A stretch of 64,000 nt of DNA from Cellulomonas shaoxiangyii (GCF_004798685.1 NZ_CP039291.1:744001-808000), one strand, 5' to 3'; positions 9,262-18,938 are shown, counted from the first letter of the stretch. Translations and numbers: made by a program. The notes: generated by a model from the sequence alone, not told the origin.

Positions 9262-10896
9262 TCACACGGCCGAGCAGGCGACCGTCCCGGTGGGCGGCGT
9301 GCCGGTGCCGATGAAGCCGGCGGTCGTCGTCCCGCCGGTGTCGAGCCTGCCGTTCCACGCCGCGTTGCGGACCGTGACCGTGGCGCCGGACGTCGAGAAG
9401 TCGCCCGACCACCCCTGCTGGACCGCACCGCCCGACGGCAGGTCGAACGTCGCGCGCCACCCGCCGACGGCACGCGTCCCGGCCGTGACGGTGACGGACG
9501 CCTGGTACCCGCCCGGCCAGCGGCCCGCGACGGTGAGGGTCGCCGTGCACGTCGCTGCGGGGAACCCGGGCGTGCGGGTGGGCGTGGGCGTCGCGCTGGA
9601 CGTGGGGACGGGGGAGCCGGTCGGGCCCGTCGGCGACGGGATCGGGTAGCCGGTCGGGCCTGTGGGCGACGGCTGCGGCGGGGGCCCCGGCGGGGTCACG
9701 TCGGGCGAGGGCTCGATGCCCTCGACGCGCAGCAGCGACGTCACGAGCTCGGTGAGGCGCACCGCGACCACCTGGTGGTCGGAGAGCGACGGGTGCCAGT
9801 GGCAGCCGGTCAGGTCGAGGCCGCCGTACAGCCACGGGACCACCCGGTCGTCGCCCGCCGCCTCGGCCGCGAAGGCGATCTCCCGGGTGATGTCGCGCAC
9901 CTCGGGCGCCGTGTCGGGCGCACCGAGGACGATGAACGTCGTCGGGCCGTAGCGCTCGCGCAGCTGCGCGACGAACTCCTCGTACGCCGCGCGGTACGCC
10001 GTGCGCAGCGTCGCCGCGGTCCACGGCTCGCCGGCCCCCACCGGCGTCGAGAAGTCGTTGATGCCGAGGCCGACGACGACGACCTGGGGGTGCCAGCCCG
10101 CGGGCCGGTCCCACACGTCGCCGTCGACGGCCGGCAGCGCCCGGTCGGCGTAGGTGCGGAAGCTCGTCCCGGGCTCCCCGCCGGCGTAGTTGCGCACCAT
10201 GCCGCGCCCCGAGAACGCGTTGAGCTGGTAGTCGGCGCCGAGCGCCTGGGCCGTCAGGGCGGCGAACGAGCGGTCGGCGTTGGTCCGGCGGGCGACCTCG
10301 TCCCCGGTGCACTCGCGGGTCGGCGACTCGTTGCCGTACCCCGCGGTGTAGGAGTCCCCGAAGAACTCGAGCTGCACCCGGCGGGGCGCCCGGGCGGGCA
10401 GCACGGCCCCGCCCGGCGCGGCCACGAAGCCGCCGAACGTGGTGGTGGTCCACGGGCTCTCGTTGCGCCGGACCACCCGGATGGTGTGCTCACCGTCGCC
10501 CAGTCCCTGGAGCCACCGCGTGCCGGTGCCCGGCGTCACCCACGTCGCGACCAGGTGCCCGTCCAGGATGACGTCGTAGTCCCCGACGGCGTCGTCGAAG
10601 ACGACGCCGACGCCCGTGCCGCGGAAGCGGCCCTCGAAGTACACGCCCGGCCAGCCGAAGGCGAGCCCGTCCGCGGTCGGCACCACGCGCCCTCCGGTGT
10701 GCACGGTCGGGTCGGCGGTCGCGGCCGCCGCGCCGGCGGGTCCGGCGGCGGCCGGCGCGGCCGCGGCGGCGGCGCCGGGGGCCTGCGCTGCCGCACCGCC
10801 CGCCAGCATCAGGGAGGCGGTCGTGGCGAGCGCGGTCAGCACCAGTGCCGCGCTCGGACGAGGGTGTCGCACGGGTGTCTCCATCTCCGGGCGCAC
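9262..10896 (-). CDS. Secreted SGNH/CE2-type carbohydrate esterase with C-terminal CBM2
   Basis: A 544-residue exported enzyme. A signal peptide is seen at residues 1 to about 38, followed by an Ala-rich stretch. A beta-sandwich domain (about 60-165) and an SGNH hydrolase domain follow, the latter with nucleophile block FFGDSYTAGYG, GLGINDF and the late HWHPSLSDHQ. A Pro/Thr/Ser linker (about 395-440) leads to a family 2 carbohydrate-binding module. The layout matches CE2 acetyl esterases acting on xylan or other acetylated glycans. The GTG at 10896 follows a G-rich stretch; an in-frame ATG at 10884 is equally possible. Confidence 0.85.
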   Translation of the reverse strand: MRPEMETPVRHPRPSAALVLTALATTASLMLAGGAAAQAPGAAAAAAPAAAGPAGAAAATADPTVHTGGRVVPTADGLAFGWPGVYFEGRFRGTGVGVVFDDAVGDYDVILDGHLVATWVTPGTGTRWLQGLGDGEHTIRVVRRNESPWTTTTFGGFVAAPGGAVLPARAPRRVQLEFFGDSYTAGYGNESPTRECTGDEVARRTNADRSFAALTAQALGADYQLNAFSGRGMVRNYAGGEPGTSFRTYADRALPAVDGDVWDRPAGWHPQVVVVGLGINDFSTPVGAGEPWTAATLRTAYRAAYEEFVAQLRERYGPTTFIVLGAPDTAPEVRDITREIAFAAEAAGDDRVVPWLYGGLDLTGCHWHPSLSDHQVVAVRLTELVTSLLRVEGIEPSPDVTPPGPPPQPSPTGPTGYPIPSPTGPTGSPVPTSSATPTPTRTPGFPAATCTATLTVAGRWPGGYQASVTVTAGTRAVGGWRATFDLPSGGAVQQGWSGDFSTSGATVTVRNAAWNGRLDTGGTTTAGFIGTGTPPTGTVACSAV

Positions 10897-10989
10897 GGCG
10901 CGCCCCCCGCGTTCGTACCGGCCCCCTCACCTGCGCCACCAGGACCGAAGCGCTTCACATCCGCCGCCGCGCGAGCGACGACGACGCGG

Positions 10990-11664
10990 TCAGGCGCCGG
11001 CGGCGCGGACCAGGCCCGTCTCGTAGGCGAGCACGACCGCCTGGACGCGGTCCCGGACGCCGAGCTTGGCGAGGATGCGCCCGACGTGCGTCTTCACGGT
11101 CGCCTCGGCCAGGAACAGCGCGGTCGCGATCTCCGCGTTCGACAGGCCCTCGGCGACGTGCTCGAGCACCTCGACCTCGCGGGGTGTGAGCGCGGCGAGG
11201 CGCGGGTGCGGCGCACCGGGCTGCGGTGCGGCGCCGGACGCGGGCAGCCGCTCGGAGAACAGCTCGAGCATGCGCCGCGTGATGCGCGCCGACACCACGG
11301 CGTCGCCCGACGCGACGGTCTGCACCGCGGTCACGAGGTCGGCGGGCCGGGCGTCCTTGAGCATGAAGCCGCTCGCGCCGGCGTGCAGCGCGGCGAACGC
11401 GTACTCGTCGAGGTCGAACGTCGTGAGGATGAGCACGCGCACCTCGGGCTGCGCCTCGACGATGCGCCGGGTGGCCTCGATGCCGTCCATGCCGGGCATC
11501 CGCACGTCCATGAGGACCACGTCGGGGCGCAGCGCCGCGACCTGGCCGACCGCCGTGGCGCCGTCGCCCGCCTCGCCGACGACGTCGAAGCCGCCGCTCT
11601 CCAGCACGAGGCGGAAGCCCACCCGCACCAGCGCCTGGTCGTCCACCAGCAGGACCGTCGTCAT
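10990..11664 (-). CDS. NarL/LuxR-family response regulator
   Basis: A 224-residue regulator with an N-terminal receiver domain (phosphoacceptor Asp53 in LMDVRMPGMDG, acidic pair near residues 8-9, conserved Lys in FMLKDA) and a C-terminal LuxR helix-turn-helix (LTPREVEVLEHVAEGLSNAEIA). Its ATG overlaps the stop of the upstream kinase gene by four bases, so the pair is translationally coupled. It probably controls the adjoining ABC transporter genes of the same operon. Confidence 0.95.
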   Translation of the reverse strand: MTTVLLVDDQALVRVGFRLVLESGGFDVVGEAGDGATAVGQVAALRPDVVLMDVRMPGMDGIEATRRIVEAQPEVRVLILTTFDLDEYAFAALHAGASGFMLKDARPADLVTAVQTVASGDAVVSARITRRMLELFSERLPASGAAPQPGAPHPRLAALTPREVEVLEHVAEGLSNAEIATALFLAEATVKTHVGRILAKLGVRDRVQAVVLAYETGLVRAAGA

Positions 11665-13046
11665 GCGTCTCCCTCGTTCCACGGCAGCAGCGCGCGCACG
11701 CGCCACCCCTGCCCGTACGGACCTGCCTCGACCGTCCCGCCGAACGCGGCGGCCCGCTCCGTCATGCCGACGAGCCCGCGCCGGCTCCCGGGGCCGGCGG
11801 TCGCGGGTGCGGTGCCGCCCCGGTCGGTGACGACGACCTCGACGGCGTCCGCCCGCCGCCGCACGTCCACCTCGACGTCGGTCGCGACGGGCGCGTGCCG
11901 CAGCGTGTTGGTCAGCGACTCCTGCACGATCCGGTAGACGGCGAGCTGCAGCGCGGGGTCCAGCGCGTCGAGCCCGGTCACGGCGAGCCCGGACGTGCGG
12001 ACGGCCAGCCCCGCGGTCCGCGCACGCCCGACCAGCCGCGGCAGGTCGAGGCTGCCGGGCTGCGGCTCGAGCGGTGCGTCGCCGGCCGGGCCGTCGCCGT
12101 CGTCGTCGTGCAGGACGCCGAGGATGCGCCGCATGTCGCCGAGCGCGGCGCGGCCGGTGTCGACCAGCTCGTCGAGCGCCGCCCGCGCCCGGTCCGGCGC
12201 CCAGTCGAAGGCGGCGGACGCACCGCCGCCCAGCGCGACCATGACCGAGATGCTGTGCGCGACCACGTCGTGCATCTCGCGCGCGATCTGCGCGCGCTCC
12301 GACGCCTGCGCGAGGCGCGTCCGCTGCGCGTGCTCCTCCGCGCGGGCGCGTGCCGCCTCGGCCAGCGCGGCGACGCGCTGGCGCCGGGCGTGCACGAGGG
12401 TGCCGAGGCCGACCGCGAGCAGCGCGAGCACGACGACCGGGGCCGCCATGGCGAACCAGGCCGGGCTGGTCGCGAAGCCGAAGGGGCCGCTGCCGGTGAC
12501 CGCGGCGAACGCGTCGGCGTCGTCGGGGTCCACCCCGAGGGACTTCGCGCCCACCGTGCGGGCGAGGGGCAGCACCCGGGCGCCGACCAGCAGGGCGAGG
12601 ACGCTCGCCCCGGCCGCCGCCAGGAGGGTCCGCGGCGGCGCGGTGGTCGCCACGACGTAGAGCGCGAGGGCGACACCGAGCTCGAACCCGTTCGTCGCAC
12701 CCGTCAGCGCCAGCGACAGCACGCCGAGGACGGTCATCACGGCGGCGACGAGCACCGGCCGCCGCCGGCGCCACACGAGCGCGACGGCGCCCGCGAGCGT
12801 GAGCACCGCCGACGTGACCTGCATCAGCAGCACCCGCGGGCCGCCCAGCACCTCGTGCAGCCAGTACATCGAGTCCGCCCCGAGCCCGAGCAGCAGCGCC
12901 CACCCGGTGAAGACCGTCACGACGGCCGCGTCCACGAGGCCGGGGCGCCGAAGGAGGAACCGGCGGACGGGGCCGGGGCGGGGAACCGCAGCCTCGGCGA
13001 CGTCGGGACCCACCGGGTGCCCGCCCACGTCGCCTCCCGCCGTCAC
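11661..13046 (-). CDS. Sensor histidine kinase, HisKA_3 type
   Basis: A 461-residue membrane kinase. Hydrophobic spans lie between about residues 38 and 215, and a short coiled segment leads to the dimerisation helix with phosphoacceptor His259 (AREMHDVVAHS). The HATPase domain shows RIVQESLTNTLRHA and a late G-rich GSRRGLVGM. This is the DesK/NarX-like class that pairs with NarL-type regulators. The GTG at 13046 is preferred; upstream sequence in the same frame is low-complexity and lacks a signal. The 107-base gap to the permease gene has no clear terminator. Confidence 0.92.
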   Translation of the reverse strand: MTAGGDVGGHPVGPDVAEAAVPRPGPVRRFLLRRPGLVDAAVVTVFTGWALLLGLGADSMYWLHEVLGGPRVLLMQVTSAVLTLAGAVALVWRRRRPVLVAAVMTVLGVLSLALTGATNGFELGVALALYVVATTAPPRTLLAAAGASVLALLVGARVLPLARTVGAKSLGVDPDDADAFAAVTGSGPFGFATSPAWFAMAAPVVVLALLAVGLGTLVHARRQRVAALAEAARARAEEHAQRTRLAQASERAQIAREMHDVVAHSISVMVALGGGASAAFDWAPDRARAALDELVDTGRAALGDMRRILGVLHDDDGDGPAGDAPLEPQPGSLDLPRLVGRARTAGLAVRTSGLAVTGLDALDPALQLAVYRIVQESLTNTLRHAPVATDVEVDVRRRADAVEVVVTDRGGTAPATAGPGSRRGLVGMTERAAAFGGTVEAGPYGQGWRVRALLPWNEGDA

Positions 13047-13153
13047 GGTCGCATCCTCCCAGCCCTGCGGGGCTGGTCCCGCACCGCGGGCGTCGTGCGG
13101 GCGCGCCGGGGCGGACGGCCCCGCGGCCGCCCACCCCGGCACCTCGCCCGTGC

Positions 13154-14002
13154 TCAGGCGTCCCTCCGGCGCAGGAGCACGGCCGCCACCGCGAGCGCGC
13201 CGAGCGCCCAGGCGAGCATGACGCCGTAGCCGGTCCACGGCGGCAGGTCGCTGGTGATGCCGGTGATCACGGACCCGAGGTGGTCGTGCGTGACGAGGCG
13301 CGCACCGGCGCTCGTCGGCAGGTACGCGGTCGCCGCCTGCAGCGGCTGCCACGGGATCATCCCGAGCCCGTTCTCGACGACGAGCATCAGCCCCAGGACG
13401 ACCGTGATGCCGGCGGCGCTGCTGCGCACGAGCGCGCCGATCGCGAACGCGAGCGCCGCGGCGGTGGCGAGGAAGAGCGGGACACCCAGCATGATCCGCA
13501 GGTCGTCCGGGTCGCCCAGGTCGACCGGCATCCGGCCGTGCGCGAGCGACGGCGCGGCGACGGCCCAGCCGGCGGCGACCATCACGACCGACGCCGCCAG
13601 CACGGCGAGCACCGTGACGAGCAGCTTGGCGAGCAGCGCGGGGACGCGGGTGGGGGCGGCGGCGAGCGTCGAGCGGATCTGCCCGGTGCCGTACTCGCCG
13701 CTGATGGTCAGCACGCCGAACGTGCAGAACGCGAGCATGGCCAGCGGGATGCCGGCGGTGGCGTAGACCGACCCGACCCGCTCGGGGTCCGGGTACTCCC
13801 GGGCGAGCGCGCTGATGCTCGCCGACTGCATCCCGGCGAACGCCACACCGAGCACGACCCCGACGCCGAGCGTCCACCAGGTCGAGCGCAGCGAGCGGAG
13901 CTTGATCCACTCGGCGGCGACCAGGCGGCGGAAGGTGAGGGGGTGCACGGCGACGCGGCTGCGCGTCGGAGGGCCCGCGACGGTGGTGGTGAGCGTGGTC
14001 AT
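13154..14002 (-). CDS. ABC-2 type transporter permease
   Basis: A 282-residue membrane protein beginning with a short cytoplasmic segment (FRRLVAAEWIKLRSLRSTWW) that is typical of ABC-2 permeases, followed by about six hydrophobic spans. The loop ISGEYGTGQIRSTLAAAPTR is also characteristic. Coupled to the ATPase gene by an ATGA overlap. With that ATPase and the downstream two-component system it forms a four-gene module of the type often linked to antimicrobial or cell-envelope stress; the substrate cannot be told from sequence. Confidence 0.9.
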   Translation of the reverse strand: MTTLTTTVAGPPTRSRVAVHPLTFRRLVAAEWIKLRSLRSTWWTLGVGVVLGVAFAGMQSASISALAREYPDPERVGSVYATAGIPLAMLAFCTFGVLTISGEYGTGQIRSTLAAAPTRVPALLAKLLVTVLAVLAASVVMVAAGWAVAAPSLAHGRMPVDLGDPDDLRIMLGVPLFLATAAALAFAIGALVRSSAAGITVVLGLMLVVENGLGMIPWQPLQAATAYLPTSAGARLVTHDHLGSVITGITSDLPPWTGYGVMLAWALGALAVAAVLLRRRDA

Positions 14003-14934
14003 CGGCGGCCTCCTGCGGCGGCGTGGGACGGGGCGGAGCGGTACTCGACCGCGTCCGCGGTGAGCTGCATGTAGGCGTCCTCGAGCGAGGTCTCGACGGG
14101 TGCGAGCCCGTGCAGGACGAGCCCGGCGGCGGCCGCGACGGCGGCGACGGCCGGGGGCGTGCTGCCGGTGACCTCGAGCACGTCGTGCGCCACGGACGCG
14201 ACCACGACGCCGGGGTCGCGCGTCAGGACCGCCGCGAGCTGCGCGGCCGACGGCGTGCGGACCTGCACCGCGGTGGTCTGCGCGCGGGCGACGATCTCGC
14301 TGACGGGCGCGTCGGCGATGACGCGGCCGCGGCCGACCACGATCAGGTGGTCCGCCGTCAGGGCCATCTCGGTCATCAGGTGCGAGGACAGGAACACCGT
14401 CCGGCCCTCGGCGGCGAGCCCGCGCAGCAGGTGGCGCACCCACAGCACGCCCTCGGGGTCGAGCCCGTTGACGGGCTCGTCGAGGATGAGCGTCTGCGGG
14501 TCGCCGAGCAGCGCGGCCGCGATGCCGAGGCGCTGGCCCATGCCGAGCGAGAACGTCCCGGCGCGCTTGCCGGCGACCGGCGCGAGGCCCGTCATCTCCA
14601 CGACCTCGTCGACGCGGCGCCGCCCGATGCCGTGCGTCGCGGCCTGCGCGAGCAGGTGGCTGCGGGCGGACCGCCCGCTGTGCACGGCCTTCGCGTCGAG
14701 CAGCGCGCCGACCTCACCCAGGGGCGCGCGGTGCCGGGCGTAGTGCTTCCCGTTGACGGTGACCGTGCCGCTCGTCGGCCGGTCGAGGCCCACGACCATG
14801 CGCATCGTCGTCGACTTGCCCGCGCCGTTGGGGCCCAGGAACCCCGTCACCGTCCCCGGCCGGACCGTGAAGGTCATGCCGTCGACGGCCGTCCTGGCCC
14901 CGTACCGCTTCGTGAGCCCCGTGGCCTCGATCAT
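13999..14934 (-). CDS. ABC transporter ATP-binding protein (drug-export type)
   Basis: A 311-residue ATPase with Walker A GPNGAGKST, signature variant FSLGMGQRLGIAAAL, Walker B TLILDEPVNGLDPEG and switch histidine in SSHLM. The C-terminal ~85 residues form the extra domain usual in DrrA-like exporter ATPases. It is the first gene of the minus-strand operon; its ATG follows GAGGAGG. Together with the permease it would move a hydrophobic or peptide substrate outwards. Confidence 0.93.
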   Translation of the reverse strand: MIEATGLTKRYGARTAVDGMTFTVRPGTVTGFLGPNGAGKSTTMRMVVGLDRPTSGTVTVNGKHYARHRAPLGEVGALLDAKAVHSGRSARSHLLAQAATHGIGRRRVDEVVEMTGLAPVAGKRAGTFSLGMGQRLGIAAALLGDPQTLILDEPVNGLDPEGVLWVRHLLRGLAAEGRTVFLSSHLMTEMALTADHLIVVGRGRVIADAPVSEIVARAQTTAVQVRTPSAAQLAAVLTRDPGVVVASVAHDVLEVTGSTPPAVAAVAAAAGLVLHGLAPVETSLEDAYMQLTADAVEYRSAPSHAAAGGRR

Positions 14935-15075
14935 GCGTCCTCCTCGTTCGGTGTGACTCGAACGTAGGAGCGGGGCAGGGGGCGGCGGGACGCCCGTGCG
15001 GACCACATCGGCGGCGGCGCGGCGTACGCCGCGGGGATGACACCGTCACCCCCGCGGCGTCGCGCGCCGCGTGGC

Positions 15076-16173
15076 TCAGCGCAGCAGCGTGCCGGCGCGG
15101 CCGTACTGCTGCGGCACGGTCGGCTCGACACCGAGGTCGAGCGCGGCACGCAGCGGCCAGTACGGGTCCGCGAGCAGGGGGCGGGCGAGCGCGATCGCGT
15201 CGGCCGACCCGTCGGCCAGCACCGCCTCGGCGTGCGCCGCGTCGGTGATCATGCCGACCGCGACCGTGGGCACGCCCGCCTCCGCCCGGATCCGCGCGGC
15301 GAACGGCACCTGGTAGCCCGGGCCCGCGGGGATGCGCACCGACGGCAGGTTGCCGCCCGTGGAGACGTGCACCATGTCGACGCCCAGCGGTGCGAGGTCG
15401 GCGGCGAGACGCACCGTGTCGTCGGCCGTCCAGCCGGCGGGCTCGACCCAGTCGGTCGCCGAGACGCGCACGAGCACGACGACGCCCTCGCCGACGGCGG
15501 TGCGGACCGCCTCGACGACCTCGCGCACGAGGCGGGTGCGGTTCTCGAACGAACCGCCGTACGCGTCCCCGCGGCGGTTGCTGTCGGGCGACAGGAACTG
15601 GTGCAGCAGGTAGCCGTGCGCGGCGTGCACCTCGACCACGTCGTACCCGACCTCGACCGCCCGGACCGCCGCGTCGGCGAACGCGCGCACGACCCCGGCG
15701 ACGTCGTCGGTGGACAGTGCGCGGGGCGCGGGGGAGTCCGCCGCGAACGGCACGGCGCTCGGGCCGACCGTCTCCCAGCCGCCTTCGTCGGCACCGAGCG
15801 GGGCGCCGCCGCGCCACGGCGCGTCCGTGCTCGCCTTGCGGCCGGCGTGCGCGAGCTGGATGCCGGCCTTCGCGCCCTGCGCGTGCACCAGCGCGGTGAG
15901 GCGGCGGTGCCCCTCGGCCTGCGCCTCGTCCCACAGCCCGAGGTCGAACGGCGTGATGCGGCCCTCCGGCGTCACCGCCGTCGCCTCGGTGATGACGAGC
16001 GCCGCCCCGCCGACCGCCCGCGAGCCGTAGTGCTGCAGGTGCCAGTCGTGCGGCACGCCGGCCGCGGGGCCGGTCGGCTCCGCGGAGTACTGGCACATCG
16101 GCGCCATCCACACGCGGTGCGGGAACGTGACGCCGCGCAGCGTGAGGGGCGTGAACAGGGCGGGCGTGGTCAT
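15076..16173 (-). CDS. NADH:flavin oxidoreductase, Old Yellow Enzyme (YqjM-like)
   Basis: A 365-residue single-domain FMN enzyme of the OYE family. Visible landmarks are the N-terminal PLTLRGVTFPHRVWMAPMCQY, the flavin-contact HAGRKAS, the substrate-binding HAAHGYLLHQFLSP and the barrel-closing AIALARPLLADPYW. The Cys in MCQYS matches the redox-sensing cysteine of the YqjM subgroup. Such enzymes reduce activated alkenes (enones, nitro compounds) with NAD(P)H and often respond to electrophile stress. Flanked by non-coding gaps on both sides, so probably monocistronic. Confidence 0.92.
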   Translation of the reverse strand: MTTPALFTPLTLRGVTFPHRVWMAPMCQYSAEPTGPAAGVPHDWHLQHYGSRAVGGAALVITEATAVTPEGRITPFDLGLWDEAQAEGHRRLTALVHAQGAKAGIQLAHAGRKASTDAPWRGGAPLGADEGGWETVGPSAVPFAADSPAPRALSTDDVAGVVRAFADAAVRAVEVGYDVVEVHAAHGYLLHQFLSPDSNRRGDAYGGSFENRTRLVREVVEAVRTAVGEGVVVLVRVSATDWVEPAGWTADDTVRLAADLAPLGVDMVHVSTGGNLPSVRIPAGPGYQVPFAARIRAEAGVPTVAVGMITDAAHAEAVLADGSADAIALARPLLADPYWPLRAALDLGVEPTVPQQYGRAGTLLR

Positions 16174-16440
16174 CGGGGTCCTTCCGGATCGGCAGGCGGC
16201 GCGCGTGCGCGACCGCCTCGTGGGTCAACCGCCCCCGTCGTCCGGCTCTTCCGCCGGTGGGTGGCGGACGGGTCACGTGTGACACGCCCCACCGCGCCGC
16301 GCGAGCCGTCGCCGCGCGGGTCGCGCCCGTGGGACGGCGGTCCCGACCGCCGGAGGTCCCGGGTGCGTCGCCCGCGGGCGCGTCGTACGGTCGCCGCAGT
16401 GCCGTCGTCCCCGCCGGCGCCCGAGGCGTCAGGAGCGGAC

Positions 16441-17112
16441 GTGACCACGACCCCGGCGCCCGTCGGCGCCCCCGACGAGGGGGTGCCCCTGGGACGTCCC
16501 GCACCCCGTGCCCCCGCGCCGGCCGGCGCGCGCGGCGTGCTCGCCGTGCTGCTGGGCGGCCCTGCCGGCGTCGTCCGCGTCGCGGGTGTGGTGTGCGTGG
16601 TCGTCGCGCTCGTGGGGCGCGATCCCGTGGACGCGGCGTTGTTCTCGCTCGTCCTCGCGGGGCTGGTCGTCCCGCTCGTGGGACGCGTCGACCCGAGGCT
16701 CGACGCCGCCTACGGCGTGGGGCTGCTGCTGGCGGCCTGGTCCGGCGCGCTGGGGCTGTACGAGCGGGTGGCGTGGCTCGACGTCGTCATGCACCTGGTG
16801 GTCACGGGGCTGGTCGCCGCCGTCGTGCACCTCGTCATCGCGCGCCGCACGGGTGCCGTGGTCGACCCCGCACGCCCCGCGCCGGGCGTGACCCGGGCGG
16901 CGTCGGTGGCGGTGACGGCCGCCCTGGGGATGGCGCTCAGCGTGGCGTGGGAGGTCGGCGAGTACCTCGGCAACGCCTACGTCGACCCGGAGATCTACGT
17001 CGGGTACGCCGACACGGTGGGCGACCTGGTGATGGGCGGGCTGGGCTCCGCCGTCGCGGGCGCGCTGCTGCTGCGCGGGGCGCGCGGCGGGCGGGGCGGC
17101 GTCGCCGCCTGA
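16441..17112 (+). CDS. Predicted membrane protein, YjdF/DUF2238-like
   Basis: About 223 residues with five or six hydrophobic segments. YERVAWLDVVMHLVVTGL, WEVGEYLGNAYVDP and YADTVGDLVMGGLGSAVAGALL resemble the conserved histidine/acidic membrane motifs of YjdF-type proteins, whose function is unknown. The GTG at 16441 is preferred because AGGAGC lies 5 bases upstream; an in-frame GTG at 16399 is possible. Stands alone between a divergent flavoprotein gene and the next secreted protein. Confidence 0.7.
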   Translation: MTTTPAPVGAPDEGVPLGRPAPRAPAPAGARGVLAVLLGGPAGVVRVAGVVCVVVALVGRDPVDAALFSLVLAGLVVPLVGRVDPRLDAAYGVGLLLAAWSGALGLYERVAWLDVVMHLVVTGLVAAVVHLVIARRTGAVVDPARPAPGVTRAASVAVTAALGMALSVAWEVGEYLGNAYVDPEIYVGYADTVGDLVMGGLGSAVAGALLLRGARGGRGGVAA

Positions 17113-17244
17113 CCGCCAGACGGACGGTTCACCCGGGCGAAACAGGGGCAAACCGGTCGTGGTCGGCCGGTGGGCGTCGACACACTGGCAGACGCGGCAC
17201 CGGCCGACGCCCGGCACGGTGCGCATCGAACCCGGGGGAATCCC

Positions 17245-18360
17245 ATGCGCGTCCCGTCCGCCCTGCCGATCGCCACCCTCGCCGTCGCGGCCGCGCTCCT
17301 CGCGCCGCCGGCCCACGCCGTACCGGTGGCCGCCGCACCGCCGCCCGTCCCCGGGTGCGGCGCGACCCTCACGGCCGACGCACGCCTCACGGCGGACCTC
17401 ACGTGCCCGGCCGGGAACGGCCTGACGCTCGCCGCGGGCGTGACGCTCGACCTCGGCGGGCACGTGCTGCGCGGCGCCGGCGGGACCGGTGTCGTGGTGC
17501 CGGCCGCGGGCGACGTGACGGTCCGGCGCGGGACGATCACGGGATGGGACGTCGGGGTCGCCTCCCCGCCCACGGGCTGGGAGGAGGACCACGAGGGCAC
17601 GGTGACGGTCGAGCGCGTCCGGTTCGACGGCAACGGGTCCGCCATGGACGGGACCTCGCGGATCGCTGGCCCGAGCAAGACGTTCCTGGTCTCGGGGTCC
17701 GTCCTCACGGGCAACGTGACCGGGTTCTCGGCGACCCCCGGTCACGTCCGGTTCTCCCGGAGCACGTTCGAGGGCAACGACAGCGTGGTGCGCATCGACT
17801 CCGGGTACGCCCTGATCGAGGACTCGCGGGCCAGCGGCAACGGCACGGTCATGTCCTGCTACGAGGCCGGCTGCGACCTGCGGGGCAGCACCGTGGAGGA
17901 CAACGGGACGGTCGCGACCGGGTACTTCATGACGGCGATCGAGATCACCGACAGCACGGTCCGGCGCAACGACACCGTCGTCAGCAACGGCGGCGGCTAC
18001 GGGTACACGCGCGTCGAGCGCAGCAGGCTGAGCGACAACCGGCTCGCCGTGGACGCCGGTGACGCGTCCGTGACGGTCGTCGACAGCACGTTCACGCGCA
18101 ACGACGTCGCGTTCACGGCGCAGCCGGCGTTCGACGAGTCCGAGGTGACGCGGGTCGTCACGGGCAACCGCTTCCGGGACGGCGGCGACGCGATCCTGGT
18201 GGAGGAGGCCCCCGTGCGGCTCGGGAGCAACGACGCGCGACGCAACAGCCGCTGGGGGATCTACGCGCCGAACGCCGTGGACCTCGGCGGCAACACCGCC
18301 CGGGGCAACGGCAACGAGCCGCAGTGCGTCGGCGTCGTGTGCGGGGGCGTGCACTCCTGA
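17245..18360 (+). CDS. Secreted right-handed beta-helix protein
   Basis: A 371-residue exported protein. The signal peptide covers residues 1 to about 26 (AHA cleavage), followed by repeated short strands of the form T-V-x-x-N-x-S/T-V that stack into a parallel beta-helix (NosD/pectate-lyase-like repeats). Four or more cysteines could form disulphides. No polysaccharide lyase catalytic triad is evident, so activity is unassigned; a glycan-binding or degrading role would suit the neighbourhood. GGGGGA precedes the ATG at 17245. Confidence 0.8.
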   Translation: MRVPSALPIATLAVAAALLAPPAHAVPVAAAPPPVPGCGATLTADARLTADLTCPAGNGLTLAAGVTLDLGGHVLRGAGGTGVVVPAAGDVTVRRGTITGWDVGVASPPTGWEEDHEGTVTVERVRFDGNGSAMDGTSRIAGPSKTFLVSGSVLTGNVTGFSATPGHVRFSRSTFEGNDSVVRIDSGYALIEDSRASGNGTVMSCYEAGCDLRGSTVEDNGTVATGYFMTAIEITDSTVRRNDTVVSNGGGYGYTRVERSRLSDNRLAVDAGDASVTVVDSTFTRNDVAFTAQPAFDESEVTRVVTGNRFRDGGDAILVEEAPVRLGSNDARRNSRWGIYAPNAVDLGGNTARGNGNEPQCVGVVCGGVHS

Positions 18361-18422
18361 GCCCCTGGCCCGTCCCCGTCGCGGTGCCGTGCCGTGCCGT
18401 CCCGTCCCCGTGCCGTGCCAGG

Positions 18423-18908
18423 ATGCGGCGCGTGCCGCCCACGATCGCCCTCGACGACCCGCGCCGCGCCGACGTCCTCGCCCTGCTCGAGGAGCACCTC
18501 GCCGACATGTACGCGACCTCACCGGCCGAGTCGGTGCACGCGCTCGACCCGTCGGCGCTCGCGGTCCCCGGCGTGACGTTCTGGACCGCGCGCGACGACG
18601 CCGGCCTGCTGCTCGGGTGCGTCGCGCTGAAGGAGCTCGCGCCGGACGACGGCGAGCTGAAGTCCATGCGGACCGCCGCGGCGGCGCGCGGCCGCGGGGT
18701 CGGCGGCGCCCTGCTCGCGCACGTGCTCGGGCAGGCACGCGGGCGCGGCTACCGGACGCTGCACCTCGAGACCGGCACGCAGGACTTCTTCGCCCCGGCA
18801 CGGCGGCTGTACGCACGGGCCGGCTTCGCGCCGTGCCCGCCGTTCGGCGCGTACGTCGAGGACCCGAACAGCGCCTTCTACCGCCTCGAGCTGGCGCCCG
18901 CCGGCTGA
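18423..18908 (+). CDS. GNAT-family N-acetyltransferase
   Basis: A 161-residue single-domain acetyltransferase. The acetyl-CoA pyrophosphate loop is RGRGVGGALLAHVL (about residues 95-108), preceded by the GCVALKEL strand and followed by LETGTQ and the ARRLYARAGF segment. This arrangement is typical of PhnO/YncA-like small GNATs; the substrate is unknown. The 60 bases upstream are a low-complexity CCGTG-rich stretch. Confidence 0.9.
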   Translation: MRRVPPTIALDDPRRADVLALLEEHLADMYATSPAESVHALDPSALAVPGVTFWTARDDAGLLLGCVALKELAPDDGELKSMRTAAAARGRGVGGALLAHVLGQARGRGYRTLHLETGTQDFFAPARRLYARAGFAPCPPFGAYVEDPNSAFYRLELAPAG

Positions 18909-18938
18909 CGCCGTCGGCCGGCGGGCGGGGCCGGTGCG

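Noticed and set aside
16174..16440. Small gene in the gap before the YjdF-like protein
   Set aside because: Candidate frames are Arg/Gly/Pro-rich without a ribosome site or conserved motif.
18361..18422. CCGTG-rich stretch before the GNAT gene as a regulatory repeat
   Set aside because: Low-complexity, irregular copies with no symmetry or promoter; probably drift.
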